64,000 nt of DNA from Haladaptatus sp. DYF46 (GCF_021083305.1 NZ_JAJFAY010000006.1:124001-188000); one strand, 5' to 3'. Counted from the stretch's first letter, positions 34,175 to 43,336 are shown. The notes: generated by a model not told the origin, from the letters alone. Numbers and translations: made by a program.

Positions 34175-34720
34175 CGGACACGCGGAGTTCCGTAGCGAAC
34201 AACTACCAATCCATTTTCGTGTCCCGCGACGCACGTCCTCACCGACGAACGCTCGTTCTACGGCCGTGACTACACCGAGAGGAGTTCCGCATGACTGCTC
34301 CTCACGTTGGCGGGAAACCGACGACTCGGCCGGTTCGATTTCGGTGAGTACGTCCCCTCGGAAGACTGCCATCCGGGGAGTACCGTCGTGAGCAGTGGTC
34401 ATGTCGCGATTCGGTACTCGTTCGGCAGTTCGAGCAGAATCGAGTCTTTGGCGACGATGGCGCAAACGGGAACAATACCACGAAGCGTCCCGGTGCGGGA
34501 TAACACGGGGCCATTGCATGTGAGAAATTAGCATGGCTATCGCGGAAGTCAAATAGAGTAGAGGCGACCAGTACGGATCGAAAGCGGACCCATCTGCGAG
34601 GTTCGTAAAGGGTAACATGTGAGATCGCAATATGACATATTATAGCGCCGTCCAGACGCTATAAACGATTCTTCGGGTTTATCTATCGACCACTGGTACA
34701 CCGTTATCGCGGTTGTGACA
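34175..34720. other. gene-free region upstream of paralog 4
   Basis: This 546 bp contains no supported gene. The last 90 bp are AT-rich with several TATA-like words (CATATTATAG near 34633, CTATAAACG near 34655, GTTTATC near 34676), any of which could drive paralog 4. Confidence 0.4.
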
Positions 34721-35356
34721 ATGAAAAATACTAATAAATTCAGAAGAGTGCTCATACTCTTCGTGTGTGTGACTGTCGTAGCAGCGGGTTCGATCGGTAC
34801 GGCAGCGGCACAGATCGATGGCAATGCGACGGTCGGTGACGCAACCGGCGGAAACGGAACTAGCGGTGCCGCGACTAGCGGTGCCGCGAACGCCACCAGC
34901 GGCGATGCGACCGCGAGCGTGCAACAGAACAACAACACGATTTCATTCAGCAACTCTCAGGTCGGTGTCGCTTCGGCAACGACCGGAAGCGGTGACTCGA
35001 TGGCCGACGATACCGACGGTGCGATGACCGACGACACCAGTGACTCGATGTCGGACGCCGGGACGTACGGTGCCGACTATCCGAGTTGGTGCGCGCCGCA
35101 CGACGGCCACGACGGCCACGACGGCCACGACGGTCACGACGGTTCGTCCAGCGGCGATGCTGACGCCGACGTCGACCAAACGCAAGAAAACACCCAAGAC
35201 GTGAGCTTCATCGGCAACGCGACGGCCGAAAGCGGCGATGCAACTGGGACGAGCGGTGACGCGACGAGCGGTGACGCGACAGGCGGCGACGCGACGAGCG
35301 GCGACATCGGTGTCGACGTGAACGCGACGGTCGACGGCATCGTTAACGACACCTGA
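34721..35356 (+). CDS. secreted ATSGDA-repeat protein, paralog 4 with HDG tract
   Basis: This 211-residue protein is the most divergent paralog. The signal peptide is different in sequence (MKNTNKFRRVLILFVCVTVV, ending AAAQ). The N-terminal block has GDATGG, ATSGAANATSGDATASVQQNNNTISF. The linker is extended with MADDT/MTDDT/MSDAG repeats, a single cysteine (PSWCAPHDG) and about five HDG units, then the family C-terminal block SGDADADVDQTQENTQDVSF. The histidine-aspartate tract could bind metal. Start at the ATG at 34721; an in-frame GTG is 6 bp upstream. A T10 run follows the gene. Confidence 0.78.
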   Translation: MKNTNKFRRVLILFVCVTVVAAGSIGTAAAQIDGNATVGDATGGNGTSGAATSGAANATSGDATASVQQNNNTISFSNSQVGVASATTGSGDSMADDTDGAMTDDTSDSMSDAGTYGADYPSWCAPHDGHDGHDGHDGHDGSSSGDADADVDQTQENTQDVSFIGNATAESGDATGTSGDATSGDATGGDATSGDIGVDVNATVDGIVNDT

Positions 35357-35379
35357 ATCCGCGCGATTCACGTGGGTCG

Positions 35380-35389
35380 TTTTTTTTTT
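35380..35389 (+). terminator. T10 terminator after paralog 4
   Basis: Ten consecutive T residues begin 24 bp after the stop codon at 35356, a typical archaeal transcription terminator. Confidence 0.55.
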
Positions 35390-35628
35390 AATTGCTGCCC
35401 CCGAGAGGTCACCGTGTCACGTCTACCGAACGGACAGGCCGCTCTTGAAGCACGGCGATTCCGTCGCTTTCGGTAGCCGGATCATCCGCGGGATCCGTAC
35501 GGACCGACTACGACGGACGAGTGCGGTCGGGGAGACGCGGTGGGTGCCGTTACGCTCCATCGATCGCGCGAGGGGTGGTAGAAACTAACCCCAGTTTTTT
35601 TACGCTAGAGAGTAGTCCAGCCTGCAGC

Positions 35629-36309
35629 ATGCGCAGGATACGTATCCTCTGTCTCATCGGGTGTCTGGTGGGGTTCGTCGTGGTTTCGGGCTGCATCGGA
35701 ATCGGGTCAGAGGAGGGTGGGAAGACGAGTTCGGGGGAGGTCGCTCGACCGGCGACGTCGAGTGAAACCGGGGACGTAGCGACCGAACGAGCGACCTCGG
35801 TTTCGAGGGAGACGAACCAATCACAGGTCGCGGTGTCACGGACGTCGTCGTCGTCGTCCGGGAACGAGACGATTTCGGCGGCGTTCACGACTGGGTCCGA
35901 GCGAGTTCCGGTGACGTTGGAGGTCGCGAACTCGCCGAGCGAGTGGGAACACGGATTGATGCATCGACAGTCGCTCCCGCGCAATCACGGAATGGTGTTC
36001 GTGTTCGATAAGCCTCGGCCGGTCGCCGTCTGGATGAAAAACACGACGATACCGTTGGACATCATCTTCGTGCGGGCGAACGGGACGATAACGAACATCG
36101 AACACGCGAGTCCGGAGCCGAACGTGAACGACTCGGAGAAACGGAGATACTCCGCGGACGTTCCGGGGCGGTACTTCGTAGAAATGAACCGCGGGTTCGC
36201 CAATCGGACGGGACTGGAGCCGGGTGACAAGCTCGCGCTCGGTGAAAAACGGTTGACGACCGAGCGACGGGATGGCACGGACGGCTCGAACACCGATGGT
36301 AGCGGCTGA
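35629..36309 (+). CDS. DUF192-domain lipoprotein
   Basis: This 226-residue protein begins with a hydrophobic signal and lipobox VVVSGC (Cys22), followed by a Ser/Thr-rich linker of about 85 residues. A C-terminal DUF192 domain contains SEWEHGLMHRQSLPRNHGMVFVFDK, VAVWMKNTTIPLDIIFV and GRYFVEMNRGFANRTGL in spaced segments, the standard order of the family. It is anchored outside the cell; the molecular role of DUF192 is not established. The start at 35629 is chosen because upstream in-frame codons precede the hydrophobic signal with an Arg-rich non-signal stretch. Confidence 0.8.
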   Translation: MRRIRILCLIGCLVGFVVVSGCIGIGSEEGGKTSSGEVARPATSSETGDVATERATSVSRETNQSQVAVSRTSSSSSGNETISAAFTTGSERVPVTLEVANSPSEWEHGLMHRQSLPRNHGMVFVFDKPRPVAVWMKNTTIPLDIIFVRANGTITNIEHASPEPNVNDSEKRRYSADVPGRYFVEMNRGFANRTGLEPGDKLALGEKRLTTERRDGTDGSNTDGSG

Positions 36310-36321
36310 CAAACTACAACC

Positions 36322-37236
36322 ATGAACAGAAGACAATTTTCCGCGATATCGATGGCCAGCGTCGTCGGAATGCTCGGCGGATGCGTTTCGAACGCGATGA
36401 ATAACGACGGGGGGAACGGCGAAACGAAACGAGCGAAGGGCGAGCGGGAGACCGGCGAAACGAAACGGGGGAACGTCGATAGGGGGACCGGCAAAGAGAA
36501 GCGAACGAAGGATCGGTCGTACGATGTGAGCACGGACACGGTGCTGGCGGTTCACAATCGAAACGGTCCGGTGAACGTACGACCCCACGACGGTTCGACG
36601 GTCGATATGCACGCCGAGATCCGGGCGAATTCGAACGAGTCCTTGCACGAAGTGTCCGTCACCGCGACGAACACCGAAAACGAACTTCGGATCGTCACCG
36701 AGTTCGACGAAGGGATCAGACACGATCAAGCGACCGTTTCCATGGACGTTCGCTGTCCGAGGAACCTCGTGACTGACGCCGTGACGACCACGAACGGTTC
36801 CATTGAGGCCACCAACCTCGTCGGGGACATCGAATACCGGAGCAGAAACGGGAATCTCGTGGTCGAAGACATCGAGGGTACCGTTTCGTTGACGACGAGC
36901 AACGGGAGTATCACCGCGAAGAACGTCGGCGGGATGGCGGGAGCCGAGACGTCGAACGGAACCATCGACATCGAAATCCCGTCCGTGCCGAACGACGTCA
37001 CCGTCGAGAACTCGAACGGGGCTATCGACGCCGCCCTTGCGCCGGGGCTGAGCGTCGAACTCTCCGCCGAGACGTCGAACGGTCCCGTGACGGTTCACGA
37101 TATCGACGTGAGTTCGGTGGAGAAATCCGAACACGGTTTTTCGGGGACTCTCAACGACGGACGGCATTCCCTCGTGTTCGAGACCAGCAACGGTTCCATC
37201 GACATCTCGTCGTTGAACGGTGACGGCGGGAACTGA
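36322..37236 (+). CDS. DUF4097-family beta-strand repeat lipoprotein
   Basis: This 304-residue protein begins 12 bp after the DUF192 gene. It has a twin-arginine-like NRRQFSAIS signal and lipobox GMLGGC (Cys21), a charged Lys/Arg/Glu linker (about 30-65), then a repetitive beta-strand domain. Repeated T-S-N-G-S/T-I/V units (TTNGSIEAT, TSNGSITAK, TSNGTIDIE, NSNGAIDAA, TSNGPVTVH, TSNGSIDIS) are the hallmark of DUF4097 adhesin-like folds. It is probably co-transcribed with the DUF192 lipoprotein as a cell-surface pair. The function is unknown. Confidence 0.8.
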   Translation: MNRRQFSAISMASVVGMLGGCVSNAMNNDGGNGETKRAKGERETGETKRGNVDRGTGKEKRTKDRSYDVSTDTVLAVHNRNGPVNVRPHDGSTVDMHAEIRANSNESLHEVSVTATNTENELRIVTEFDEGIRHDQATVSMDVRCPRNLVTDAVTTTNGSIEATNLVGDIEYRSRNGNLVVEDIEGTVSLTTSNGSITAKNVGGMAGAETSNGTIDIEIPSVPNDVTVENSNGAIDAALAPGLSVELSAETSNGPVTVHDIDVSSVEKSEHGFSGTLNDGRHSLVFETSNGSIDISSLNGDGGN

Positions 37237-37313
37237 CGCGGTGGATAACGTCACCCCGTGACGTAGGTACGAGCCACTCTTCTACCGCCTCCCCTCACGA
37301 AGGGGAATCCCAA

Positions 37314-38039
37314 CTACGGGAACGCTCCGTTGACGACGTCGTTCGTCAACGTTCCGATGCCATCGTAGGTGATGGTGACGGTTTGACCCGGTTCGATGAC
37401 TCCGGGGTTCTCGGGACTGCCGAGTGCGATGCAATCTCCCGGACGGAGCGTAAACCGCTGCGAGAGGTGCGCGACCAGTTCGTACGGGTCGAAGAGCATC
37501 AGTTCCGTGTTCGATTCCTGCCGTTTCTCGTCGTCGACGTACGTTTCCATGTCGAGATTCGTCGGGTCGACGTCGGTTTCGATCCAAGGGCCGAGCGGGG
37601 CGGACCCGTCGAACGCTTTCCGCGCGGTGCGCCCGACCTGGTCGAGGGCGTCGACGTCGTTCATGATCGTGTACCCGCGAACCACCGACGGAACCGCCTC
37701 GGGCGAGAGATTCCGACAGCGTTCGTCGATGACGACGACCAGTTCTCCCGCGTAGGTGAGTTCGTCGGTCCAGGTCGGATACGGTATCGACCGCCCGTCC
37801 GCGAGAAGACTCGTCGCCGGTTTGATGAAGAAGTCGGGTTCCTCCGGTTGTTCGTAGTCCATCTGTTCGAGCGTCGTCGCGTAGTTCCGCCCGATGCAGT
37901 AGAGGGCGCTGGGGCGACAGGGCGGAAGCAATCGTCCGTCGATACCGACTTCGTAGACACCGTCATCGGTGTACAGAGTCCCGTTCTCGTATTCCCCGGA
38001 AACGGGACCGGTCGGAGTGAGCAGTCGTGCGAGTCGCAT
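37314..38039 (-). CDS. fumarylacetoacetate hydrolase-family protein
   Basis: This 241-residue protein has CIGRNYATTLEQM (FAH start of catalytic domain), FIKPATSLL, the YAGELVVVIDE acidic strand that supplies metal ligands, GYTIMNDVDALD and PGDCIALGSPENPG. It is shorter than the FAH protein at 12722-13543 and belongs to a different subgroup. The start at 38039 (MRLARLL) is typical of the family; upstream ATGs add a Met-rich stretch. It is isolated between lipoprotein genes and a small orphan gene, so its substrate cannot be inferred. Confidence 0.8.
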   Translation of the reverse strand: MRLARLLTPTGPVSGEYENGTLYTDDGVYEVGIDGRLLPPCRPSALYCIGRNYATTLEQMDYEQPEEPDFFIKPATSLLADGRSIPYPTWTDELTYAGELVVVIDERCRNLSPEAVPSVVRGYTIMNDVDALDQVGRTARKAFDGSAPLGPWIETDVDPTNLDMETYVDDEKRQESNTELMLFDPYELVAHLSQRFTLRPGDCIALGSPENPGVIEPGQTVTITYDGIGTLTNDVVNGAFP

Positions 38040-38207
38040 GAACAGAGGTATCATCATCTGTCGTAAAAATGTTGAGTACATCATCTCTCGATTGGAATCT
38101 CACCGGAGTTGAAGGGATACAGAAAACACGTGGAGGAGTACAGAAGACGCGTCGTCGTTCCCCGGGAACGGGCGTTCTCGGGCGGTAGCCATTTCAAACC
38201 ACAGGCG

Positions 38208-38217
38208 TTATTTATAC
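38208..38217 (+). promoter_or_regulatory. TATA box of the 57-residue protein gene
   Basis: TTATTTATAC is centred about 23 nt before the GTG at 38236, which supports that non-ATG start and a leaderless transcript. Confidence 0.5.
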
Positions 38218-38235
38218 CCGACTCCGAGTCCAACC

Positions 38236-38409
38236 GTGACTACGTTTGATTCGTCTTTTGACGACGATCCAAAATTAGCGAGCAGTGGGTACCGAATTAC
38301 CGTCGACGAGGGCCGCGAGTCGTTTTTTGCGATCTGCATCGAAGAACCGGGGAGCGAGACGGCGTGGATCATGTCGGACACCGTTCGAGCGCTGGATTCG
38401 ATGCGGTAA
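38236..38409 (+). CDS. small conserved haloarchaeal protein
   Basis: This 57-residue protein starts with GTG (VTTFDSSFDDDPKLA) and contains SGYRITVDEGRES and a C-terminal AWIMSDTVRAL. This pattern resembles small haloarchaeal proteins that end in a WI(Q/M)SDT motif. No transmembrane segment or zinc site is present. The function is unknown; the leaderless promoter and typical acidic composition support that it is real. Confidence 0.6.
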   Translation: MTTFDSSFDDDPKLASSGYRITVDEGRESFFAICIEEPGSETAWIMSDTVRALDSMR

Positions 38410-38712
38410 ACCGCCGGTTCGTCACGAACTTCGACGACAGTCGGTGAGCTACTGACCTGTCGAGGGCTACAAAAGTCCTCTCCCGATCGTAGAGCCCCCC
38501 TCGTTTCGACGACGTCGATTCGGAACCCTCCGTCCTTTCTTTTCGAAGCAACGAACGGGGTTGGTCCATGGTGTGATTACGTCTCGATTCCTCGGTAAAA
38601 ATGGTTGTCTCGAACCATGATGTAACTAAAATTGGACATAAAGTCTTGAATTTATTTATTGGATGAACTATGGCCGAAAAATCTTAAACTGCAGCCTATG
38701 GGTATTCTCGTG

Positions 38713-40218
38713 ATGGCTCCAGACCGACAAAACCGAACTGCCGCAAGTCGTCGCTCGTATCTCAAACTCGCCGGTGTTGCCGTCGGCTCGACCGCACTGG
38801 CCGGTACGGGCGTGGCCGCGTCGTCCGACCTCGAAGACCAGTACGGGACGGTGATCGACGTTACGGATGAAGACGCGGACCCGAACGGGAACGAATCGAT
38901 TTCACCGATCATCGAGGAATTGGCGGCGAGCGATACGCTGTTGCGATTCCCGAGCGGGGAGTACTATATCGACAAACGGGTTCGCGTCACCGGCTGTAAT
39001 AACTTCGGAATGGTCGGCGACGACGCGACCCTCGTCCCGGCCTCGTTCGACGAGTTCGACGACAGCGACGACTGGAATTATAAACTGTTCCAATTGGGTG
39101 TCGATTACGACCCCGTGACGGACCTCAGGGTGGAGAACTTCACGGTCGATATGAGCGGCGACGAAACCGGCGTTCGAGTCCTCGATGTGGCCGCTGACGA
39201 CGGATTGGTCGTCCGAGACATCGACGTCACCGGCACGCACGACAGCGGTGCGTGGGGTCCCGGGCGATTCGTGATCACCGACCCCGACGGTACGGGTCTC
39301 GTCGAACGGTTCTCGGCCCCCGACGGCGCGGTTGCGACGGAGAACGCACCGGGCAGTAGGTTGGAATGGGGACCGACCGGAATACTGTGTAACAACAACG
39401 AAGGGACGATCACCTTCCGCGACTGTGTTCTCGGTTCGTTCCCGGACCACGGACTGTACGCGTCCAATGGCAACGGGTCCGTTCACGTCGAAGGTGGCCG
39501 TTTCCAGAACAGTCTGGGGGCGAACGTCCGAATCGGTGGTACCAACAGCACCGTCGAGGACGCGACGATAATCGTCGACGAGGAAGGTGGGTTCGACCGT
39601 GCCCAACAAGGGCTTCGCTACGATAACGGGGACTACGTCGTCGCGTCCAACGTCGAAATCCAATCGAGCGTTCCCAATAGCCCGGCCGTGTGGGTCGCGA
39701 AAAACGCCGAACGAAGCCATTTCAACAACGGCACCATCACGGTGCAAACCGAGGATGCGGTCCCCGCTATCATGGTTCGGCCGGGTTCGGGAAGGGCGTT
39801 CATCCAGCACTGTGACGTCACGCACGAGGCTGGCGGCGGTTCGGCCGTGAAGATCGGTGACGGTGAAGACGGCGTGAAGCTATTGGACACTACCATCACG
39901 GGGCAGGCAGAGACGAGCGGTACGTACGGCGCTATCTTCAACGAGCGCGATGACTCCCAGTTCCTCGGCCTCTCGGTCGACCACGGCGTCGACTCCGGTC
40001 GCCACGCGCTGATCAACAAGGCCGCAGACTGTACGATTCGTGGCGGCACGTACGTCTCCGAAAGTCACGCGCTCGTGGAGGGCGGCGACGGGACGCTGAT
40101 AGAGGACGTCACCGCTCGCTCGCGAAGCGGAAAACCGGCCCTCCAAATCCTCGAAGACGCGGAGAACCTCACCCTCACGGACAACGATTTCGAAGGCAGT
40201 ATCGAAGACGACCGGTGA
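38713..40218 (+). CDS. Tat-exported right-handed parallel beta-helix protein
   Basis: This 501-residue protein has a twin-arginine signal (SRRSYLKLAGVAVGSTALAG). It then has a long series of short beta-strand rungs with hydrophobic and Asn/Gly turns (VENFTV, DIDVTG, VEGGRFQN, VEDATI, IRGGTY, IEDVTARS), as in pectate-lyase-like superhelices. No catalytic residues can be named. It is exported folded and may bind or cleave polysaccharide. A CTTAAAC box about 28 nt upstream favours the ATG at 38713 over those at 38698 or 38659. Confidence 0.75.
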   Translation: MAPDRQNRTAASRRSYLKLAGVAVGSTALAGTGVAASSDLEDQYGTVIDVTDEDADPNGNESISPIIEELAASDTLLRFPSGEYYIDKRVRVTGCNNFGMVGDDATLVPASFDEFDDSDDWNYKLFQLGVDYDPVTDLRVENFTVDMSGDETGVRVLDVAADDGLVVRDIDVTGTHDSGAWGPGRFVITDPDGTGLVERFSAPDGAVATENAPGSRLEWGPTGILCNNNEGTITFRDCVLGSFPDHGLYASNGNGSVHVEGGRFQNSLGANVRIGGTNSTVEDATIIVDEEGGFDRAQQGLRYDNGDYVVASNVEIQSSVPNSPAVWVAKNAERSHFNNGTITVQTEDAVPAIMVRPGSGRAFIQHCDVTHEAGGGSAVKIGDGEDGVKLLDTTITGQAETSGTYGAIFNERDDSQFLGLSVDHGVDSGRHALINKAADCTIRGGTYVSESHALVEGGDGTLIEDVTARSRSGKPALQILEDAENLTLTDNDFEGSIEDDR

Positions 40219-40516
40219 AGTGAAACCACGGAAAAAGCACTTTCTCGGCCCGTAGCCCCCGTTATTTGAGCAGATCTGGATGGGATTTCAGTTAGCGAAA
40301 GCGCTCCCACGTGAGAACCGAGATACGCGACGATTCGTCGCGCTTGGACTCGTCGTATCGCTCTCGACGAGGGAAATGATACTCGTGCGGCCGATTTAGA
40401 CGTATCGGGAAGCTCCGATAATCGTCGTGTCCTCTCTTTTCCTCTCCTCTCTATTTCCGAAATCGGCCGTTTGGGACCGACTGACGGGTTCGAGGTTCAC
40501 CCGCCAAGCGGGCGGT
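40219..40516. other. convergent intergenic region
   Basis: This 298-bp stretch lies between two genes whose 3' ends face each other. Nothing beyond likely termination sequence is seen. Confidence 0.4.
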
Positions 40517-41566
40517 TCATCCACACGTCGTTTTGGCCGTTTGATTGTCCTCGAAAATGGCGGTTTGCATGCTACATCGATAGGAGATTCCGTCCCCATC
40601 GGGAACACGAATCGGCTTTCCGACCCCGATCGGATCGACGACGAGCTGTGTGTGGACGGCGATCGTGGAACGTTCGCCGTTTTTGACGTGAGACCGAAAC
40701 CAATCGTCCACTTTCTCGTTGTCCATCGTGACGGGAATGACGACTTCCCGGGTTTCCCCCGGACGCAGTAACGTCCGTTTGGACGCGTTCGCCGAAAGGA
40801 CCCCACTCCCCGTACGGAACATCGTGTTTCCGTTCACGGAGGCTCGCATCCTGAGCCCGGTCGGATCGACGACGATGGGCACCGTCTTGCTCGGGTTGTG
40901 AATTCGGAACCGTACTGAGACGGTCGTCCGGTTTCCGGTCACGCGGCCCCACCTCGCGTGGGCATCCTGTATCTCCGCGCCGACAGTCACCTTCCGGTGG
41001 ATGGAACCGGTATCGACACGCCGAGTACGAACGTATTCGCCTTCGGTTCGCTCGGCGGCATGCGAGATGGAATCGAGAATCGGCGTCCGATTTGCGAACT
41101 GGGTGTGTGACTCCGACGCTCGATACGACCAATCTCTGACCGGCGTGGTGACGCGTACGTTTCCGGACGCAGTCGCGTGAATCGTTTCGTCGGCCTCGAT
41201 GAAATTCACCCACCAGCGCTTCAGGCGGTCGTTTTCTATGTACGTCGATTGCGTTTGCGTCGTATTGCCGCGCGGAAGTTCGACCGTCTCTCGCGACCCA
41301 TCGGCTACCGTGACTCCGTTGAGGGAAAGCGAGTAGTCCACGTGAAGCGAATTGCCGGTCGTGACATCGACGGGATAGGGGTTGGTCGTCCAAAAGGTGG
41401 TGACGACCTCGGTTCGTTGATCGGTAACCGTTCCCCAGTCTCCGAAGTCCTGAACGCCAGCGGTGGGTTTCGGGACATCCTCGTTCGTGACTGCAAGATA
41501 GCCGCTCCCTGCCAGAACGAGCAGCACGATGACGCCACCCACGACGAGGTTCCTCATCCGTACCAT
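40517..41566 (-). CDS. membrane-anchored LEA type 2/WHy-like protein
   Basis: This 349-residue protein has one N-terminal transmembrane or signal-anchor helix (NLVVGGVIVLLVLAGSGYLAV) and a large external part with two Ig-like LEA2 (water-stress, WHy) modules: about residues 45-130 (TNPYPVDVTTGNSLHVDYSLSL) and 185-320 (FRIHNPSKTVPIVVDPTGL, RPGETREVVIPV). Proteins of this build are frequent in haloarchaea and of unknown role; stress protection or surface structure are suggested by the fold. Start at 41566, with 41557 as an alternative. Confidence 0.7.
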   Translation of the reverse strand: MVRMRNLVVGGVIVLLVLAGSGYLAVTNEDVPKPTAGVQDFGDWGTVTDQRTEVVTTFWTTNPYPVDVTTGNSLHVDYSLSLNGVTVADGSRETVELPRGNTTQTQSTYIENDRLKRWWVNFIEADETIHATASGNVRVTTPVRDWSYRASESHTQFANRTPILDSISHAAERTEGEYVRTRRVDTGSIHRKVTVGAEIQDAHARWGRVTGNRTTVSVRFRIHNPSKTVPIVVDPTGLRMRASVNGNTMFRTGSGVLSANASKRTLLRPGETREVVIPVTMDNEKVDDWFRSHVKNGERSTIAVHTQLVVDPIGVGKPIRVPDGDGISYRCSMQTAIFEDNQTAKTTCG

Positions 41567-41960
41567 AGGTGTTCAGTTCCGTTTGACTCGATAGTCGATG
41601 GGTTCGGCGACACTAATACAGAGGATATGCTCCAAAGGATATGATTTTACCGGCCTTTATTTAAAACCCGTTAGAAAAATTATAAATTCCCGAAGAACGA
41701 ACACCGACGACCGCGAACGGACGGAAAACTGGGCCACCGTCGGGACGAGAGAAACGACGCGATGAGGGTATGGAACGCGGGACGGAGGTCGGAGATCGCG
41801 ATGCCGTTACGGGTCGGATGTATCCGGTTAGTCAGCGTGACGACCGGTCGCACACTGTCGGACGATCCCATCGTATTGACCTCTTATACGCTCCGTTTCG
41901 TATTTTCGTGGATTCTACCATACACTCAATACGCACCGGAACTCCGTAGAACGTGTCCAT
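41567..41960. other. gene-free divergent promoter region
   Basis: This 394-bp region includes an AT-rich segment at about 41643-41692 (TTTATTTAAAA, AAATTATAAAT). It could hold promoters for the LEA2-like gene (minus) and the PP-loop gene (plus). No gene or repeat is recognised. Confidence 0.4.
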
Positions 41961-42647
41961 ATGACCCGTAGAAACACCGAACAGGCACCCATGGATATCA
42001 ACGGTTCGCTCCCGACGGCGTTCTGTTCGTGGTCCGGCGGCAAGGATAGCTGTTTTGCGTGTTTTCGCGCGATGAAGGAGTACGATGTCGTCCAACTGGT
42101 ACACATGGCGGTTCGTGACGACGCCCAGACGGGGTTCGACGCGGTCGATGAAATACTCGTGGCACAAGCCCGGTCGATGGGCATTCCCCTGATTCGGCGA
42201 CGGGTCGACTGGGAGTCCTACGAACCGACCTATCGGGAAACGCTTTCGACCGTCGAATCCAACACCGGTGTCTTCGGGAACGTCACGGGTCCGGAACTAC
42301 GTGCGTGGGTCGATGACCTCTGCGATGATCTCGACCTGACACCCGTCTATCCGCTCTGGGACGGGAACCCGATCGAACTCTATCGAAGCTTCATCGAACG
42401 TGGATTCGAGGCTCGAATCGTGAAAATCGACGCGGAACGCGTCGCGGACCGCTGGCTCGGAGCGCCGCTGGACGAGGAGTTCCTCGATTACCTCCTCGCG
42501 AACGATCTCCATCCGATGGGCGAGTTCGGCGAGTATCATACCGTTACGATCGACGGACCGCTATTCGAGACGCGGATTCCGATCCGAATCACCGGTCGAA
42601 CGACCGACGATAGCGCGCTGATCGCAACCGTCGAACTCGACGACTGA
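41961..42647 (+). CDS. Dph6-like PP-loop ATPase (diphthine-ammonia ligase family)
   Basis: This 228-residue protein carries SGGKDSC near residue 25, the PP-loop ATP-pyrophosphatase motif, followed by FRAMKE and LVHMAV. The C-terminal half has VYPLWDG, FEARIVKIDAERV and GEFGEYHTVTIDGPLF, which match the DUF71/Dph6 family that amidates diphthine on elongation factor 2 in archaea and eukaryotes. It is a single gene outside any operon. If another dph6 exists on the chromosome, this copy may have a different amidation role. The start at 41961 is tentative; 41991 is also possible. Confidence 0.78.
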   Translation: MTRRNTEQAPMDINGSLPTAFCSWSGGKDSCFACFRAMKEYDVVQLVHMAVRDDAQTGFDAVDEILVAQARSMGIPLIRRRVDWESYEPTYRETLSTVESNTGVFGNVTGPELRAWVDDLCDDLDLTPVYPLWDGNPIELYRSFIERGFEARIVKIDAERVADRWLGAPLDEEFLDYLLANDLHPMGEFGEYHTVTIDGPLFETRIPIRITGRTTDDSALIATVELDD

Positions 42648-42759
42648 CCCGCGAACACGGGGTATCGTTACCGACTGGATTCGAGCGTTACGGACCCCGT
42701 CATCCGACCAGTGATCGTCGCCAGATGTTTCCCGGTAGAAGTGGTCTAGTGGACGTACG

Positions 42760-42984
42760 ATGCACAACTCAGCGCCGGACCAGACCGAATGCCCGCAGTG
42801 TGGTACCCCGTACGACAAACTGACTATCGTCGAGGAGGGTGTGCGCTGGCGCGATCTCTTCCCCGGCACCGTTTTCGACTTTTTCAAATCGTATCAACGC
42901 CGGTGTACCGCTCGGATCGATGTTGAAAACGACTCCGAACTCCCGGAACGGAAACGGGCGATTTACTTCCATTCTGACCGTTGA
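42760..42984 (+). CDS. small CxxC zinc-binding hypothetical protein
   Basis: This 74-residue protein has CPQCG at about residues 11-15 and one further cysteine (YQRRC), followed by a basic-then-acidic tail. The composition and isolated CxxC suggest a small zinc or thiol protein. No family is recognised. It lies 112 bp after the Dph6-like gene and upstream of another small cysteine protein. Confidence 0.55.
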   Translation: MHNSAPDQTECPQCGTPYDKLTIVEEGVRWRDLFPGTVFDFFKSYQRRCTARIDVENDSELPERKRAIYFHSDR

Positions 42985-43137
42985 GTCGTTCGGTCGTCGA
43001 ACGCCCTCTCGTCGTGACCGCGCCGAGTGACGGCGGAAACCACCGATCGAAGCCGGACCCCCGTCAAAAATACCTTGCAGTGACAGTCACTATCGTCTTG
43101 TTCAGGGTCGTATTCTCGTTGGCCGATGGGGGATTTT

Positions 43138-43278
43138 ATGCTCGTCTGTAAAGAGTGTGAGTGGTCGGCGGGAGATGATGGTACGGAAAAGCCGACGGTA
43201 AATCAGAATGCGATCGAGCATTTCTGTGAGACCGGGCATCCGATCACCGCCGTCGGTCCGGAAAAACGGTCGTCATAG
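43138..43278 (+). CDS. 46-residue putative zinc-finger microprotein
   Basis: The ATG at 43138 opens 47 codons (MLVCKECEWSAGDDG to EKRSS stop). It has CKEC near the N-terminus and HFCETGH in the middle, a C-x2-C...H-x-C-x3-H arrangement suited to one zinc ion. Small zinc-finger proteins are abundant in haloarchaea and several are regulators. The regulator gene at 43361 starts 83 bp downstream on the same strand, so the two may be functionally linked. Confidence 0.6.
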   Translation: MLVCKECEWSAGDDGTEKPTVNQNAIEHFCETGHPITAVGPEKRSS

Positions 43279-43328
43279 GGACGATTATGGCACAGCAACA
43301 ACCGTCTCTCGTCGACCATTGGCCAACG

Positions 43329-43336
43329 GATATAAC
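43329..43336 (+). promoter_or_regulatory. TATA box of the HTH regulator gene
   Basis: GATATAAC is centred about 28 nt upstream of the ATG at 43361, indicating a leaderless transcript and supporting this start. Confidence 0.5.

Noticed and set aside
35836-37254. Minus-strand 472-codon frame
   Set aside because: Antisense to the DUF192 and DUF4097 lipoprotein genes, which carry signals, lipoboxes and family motifs.
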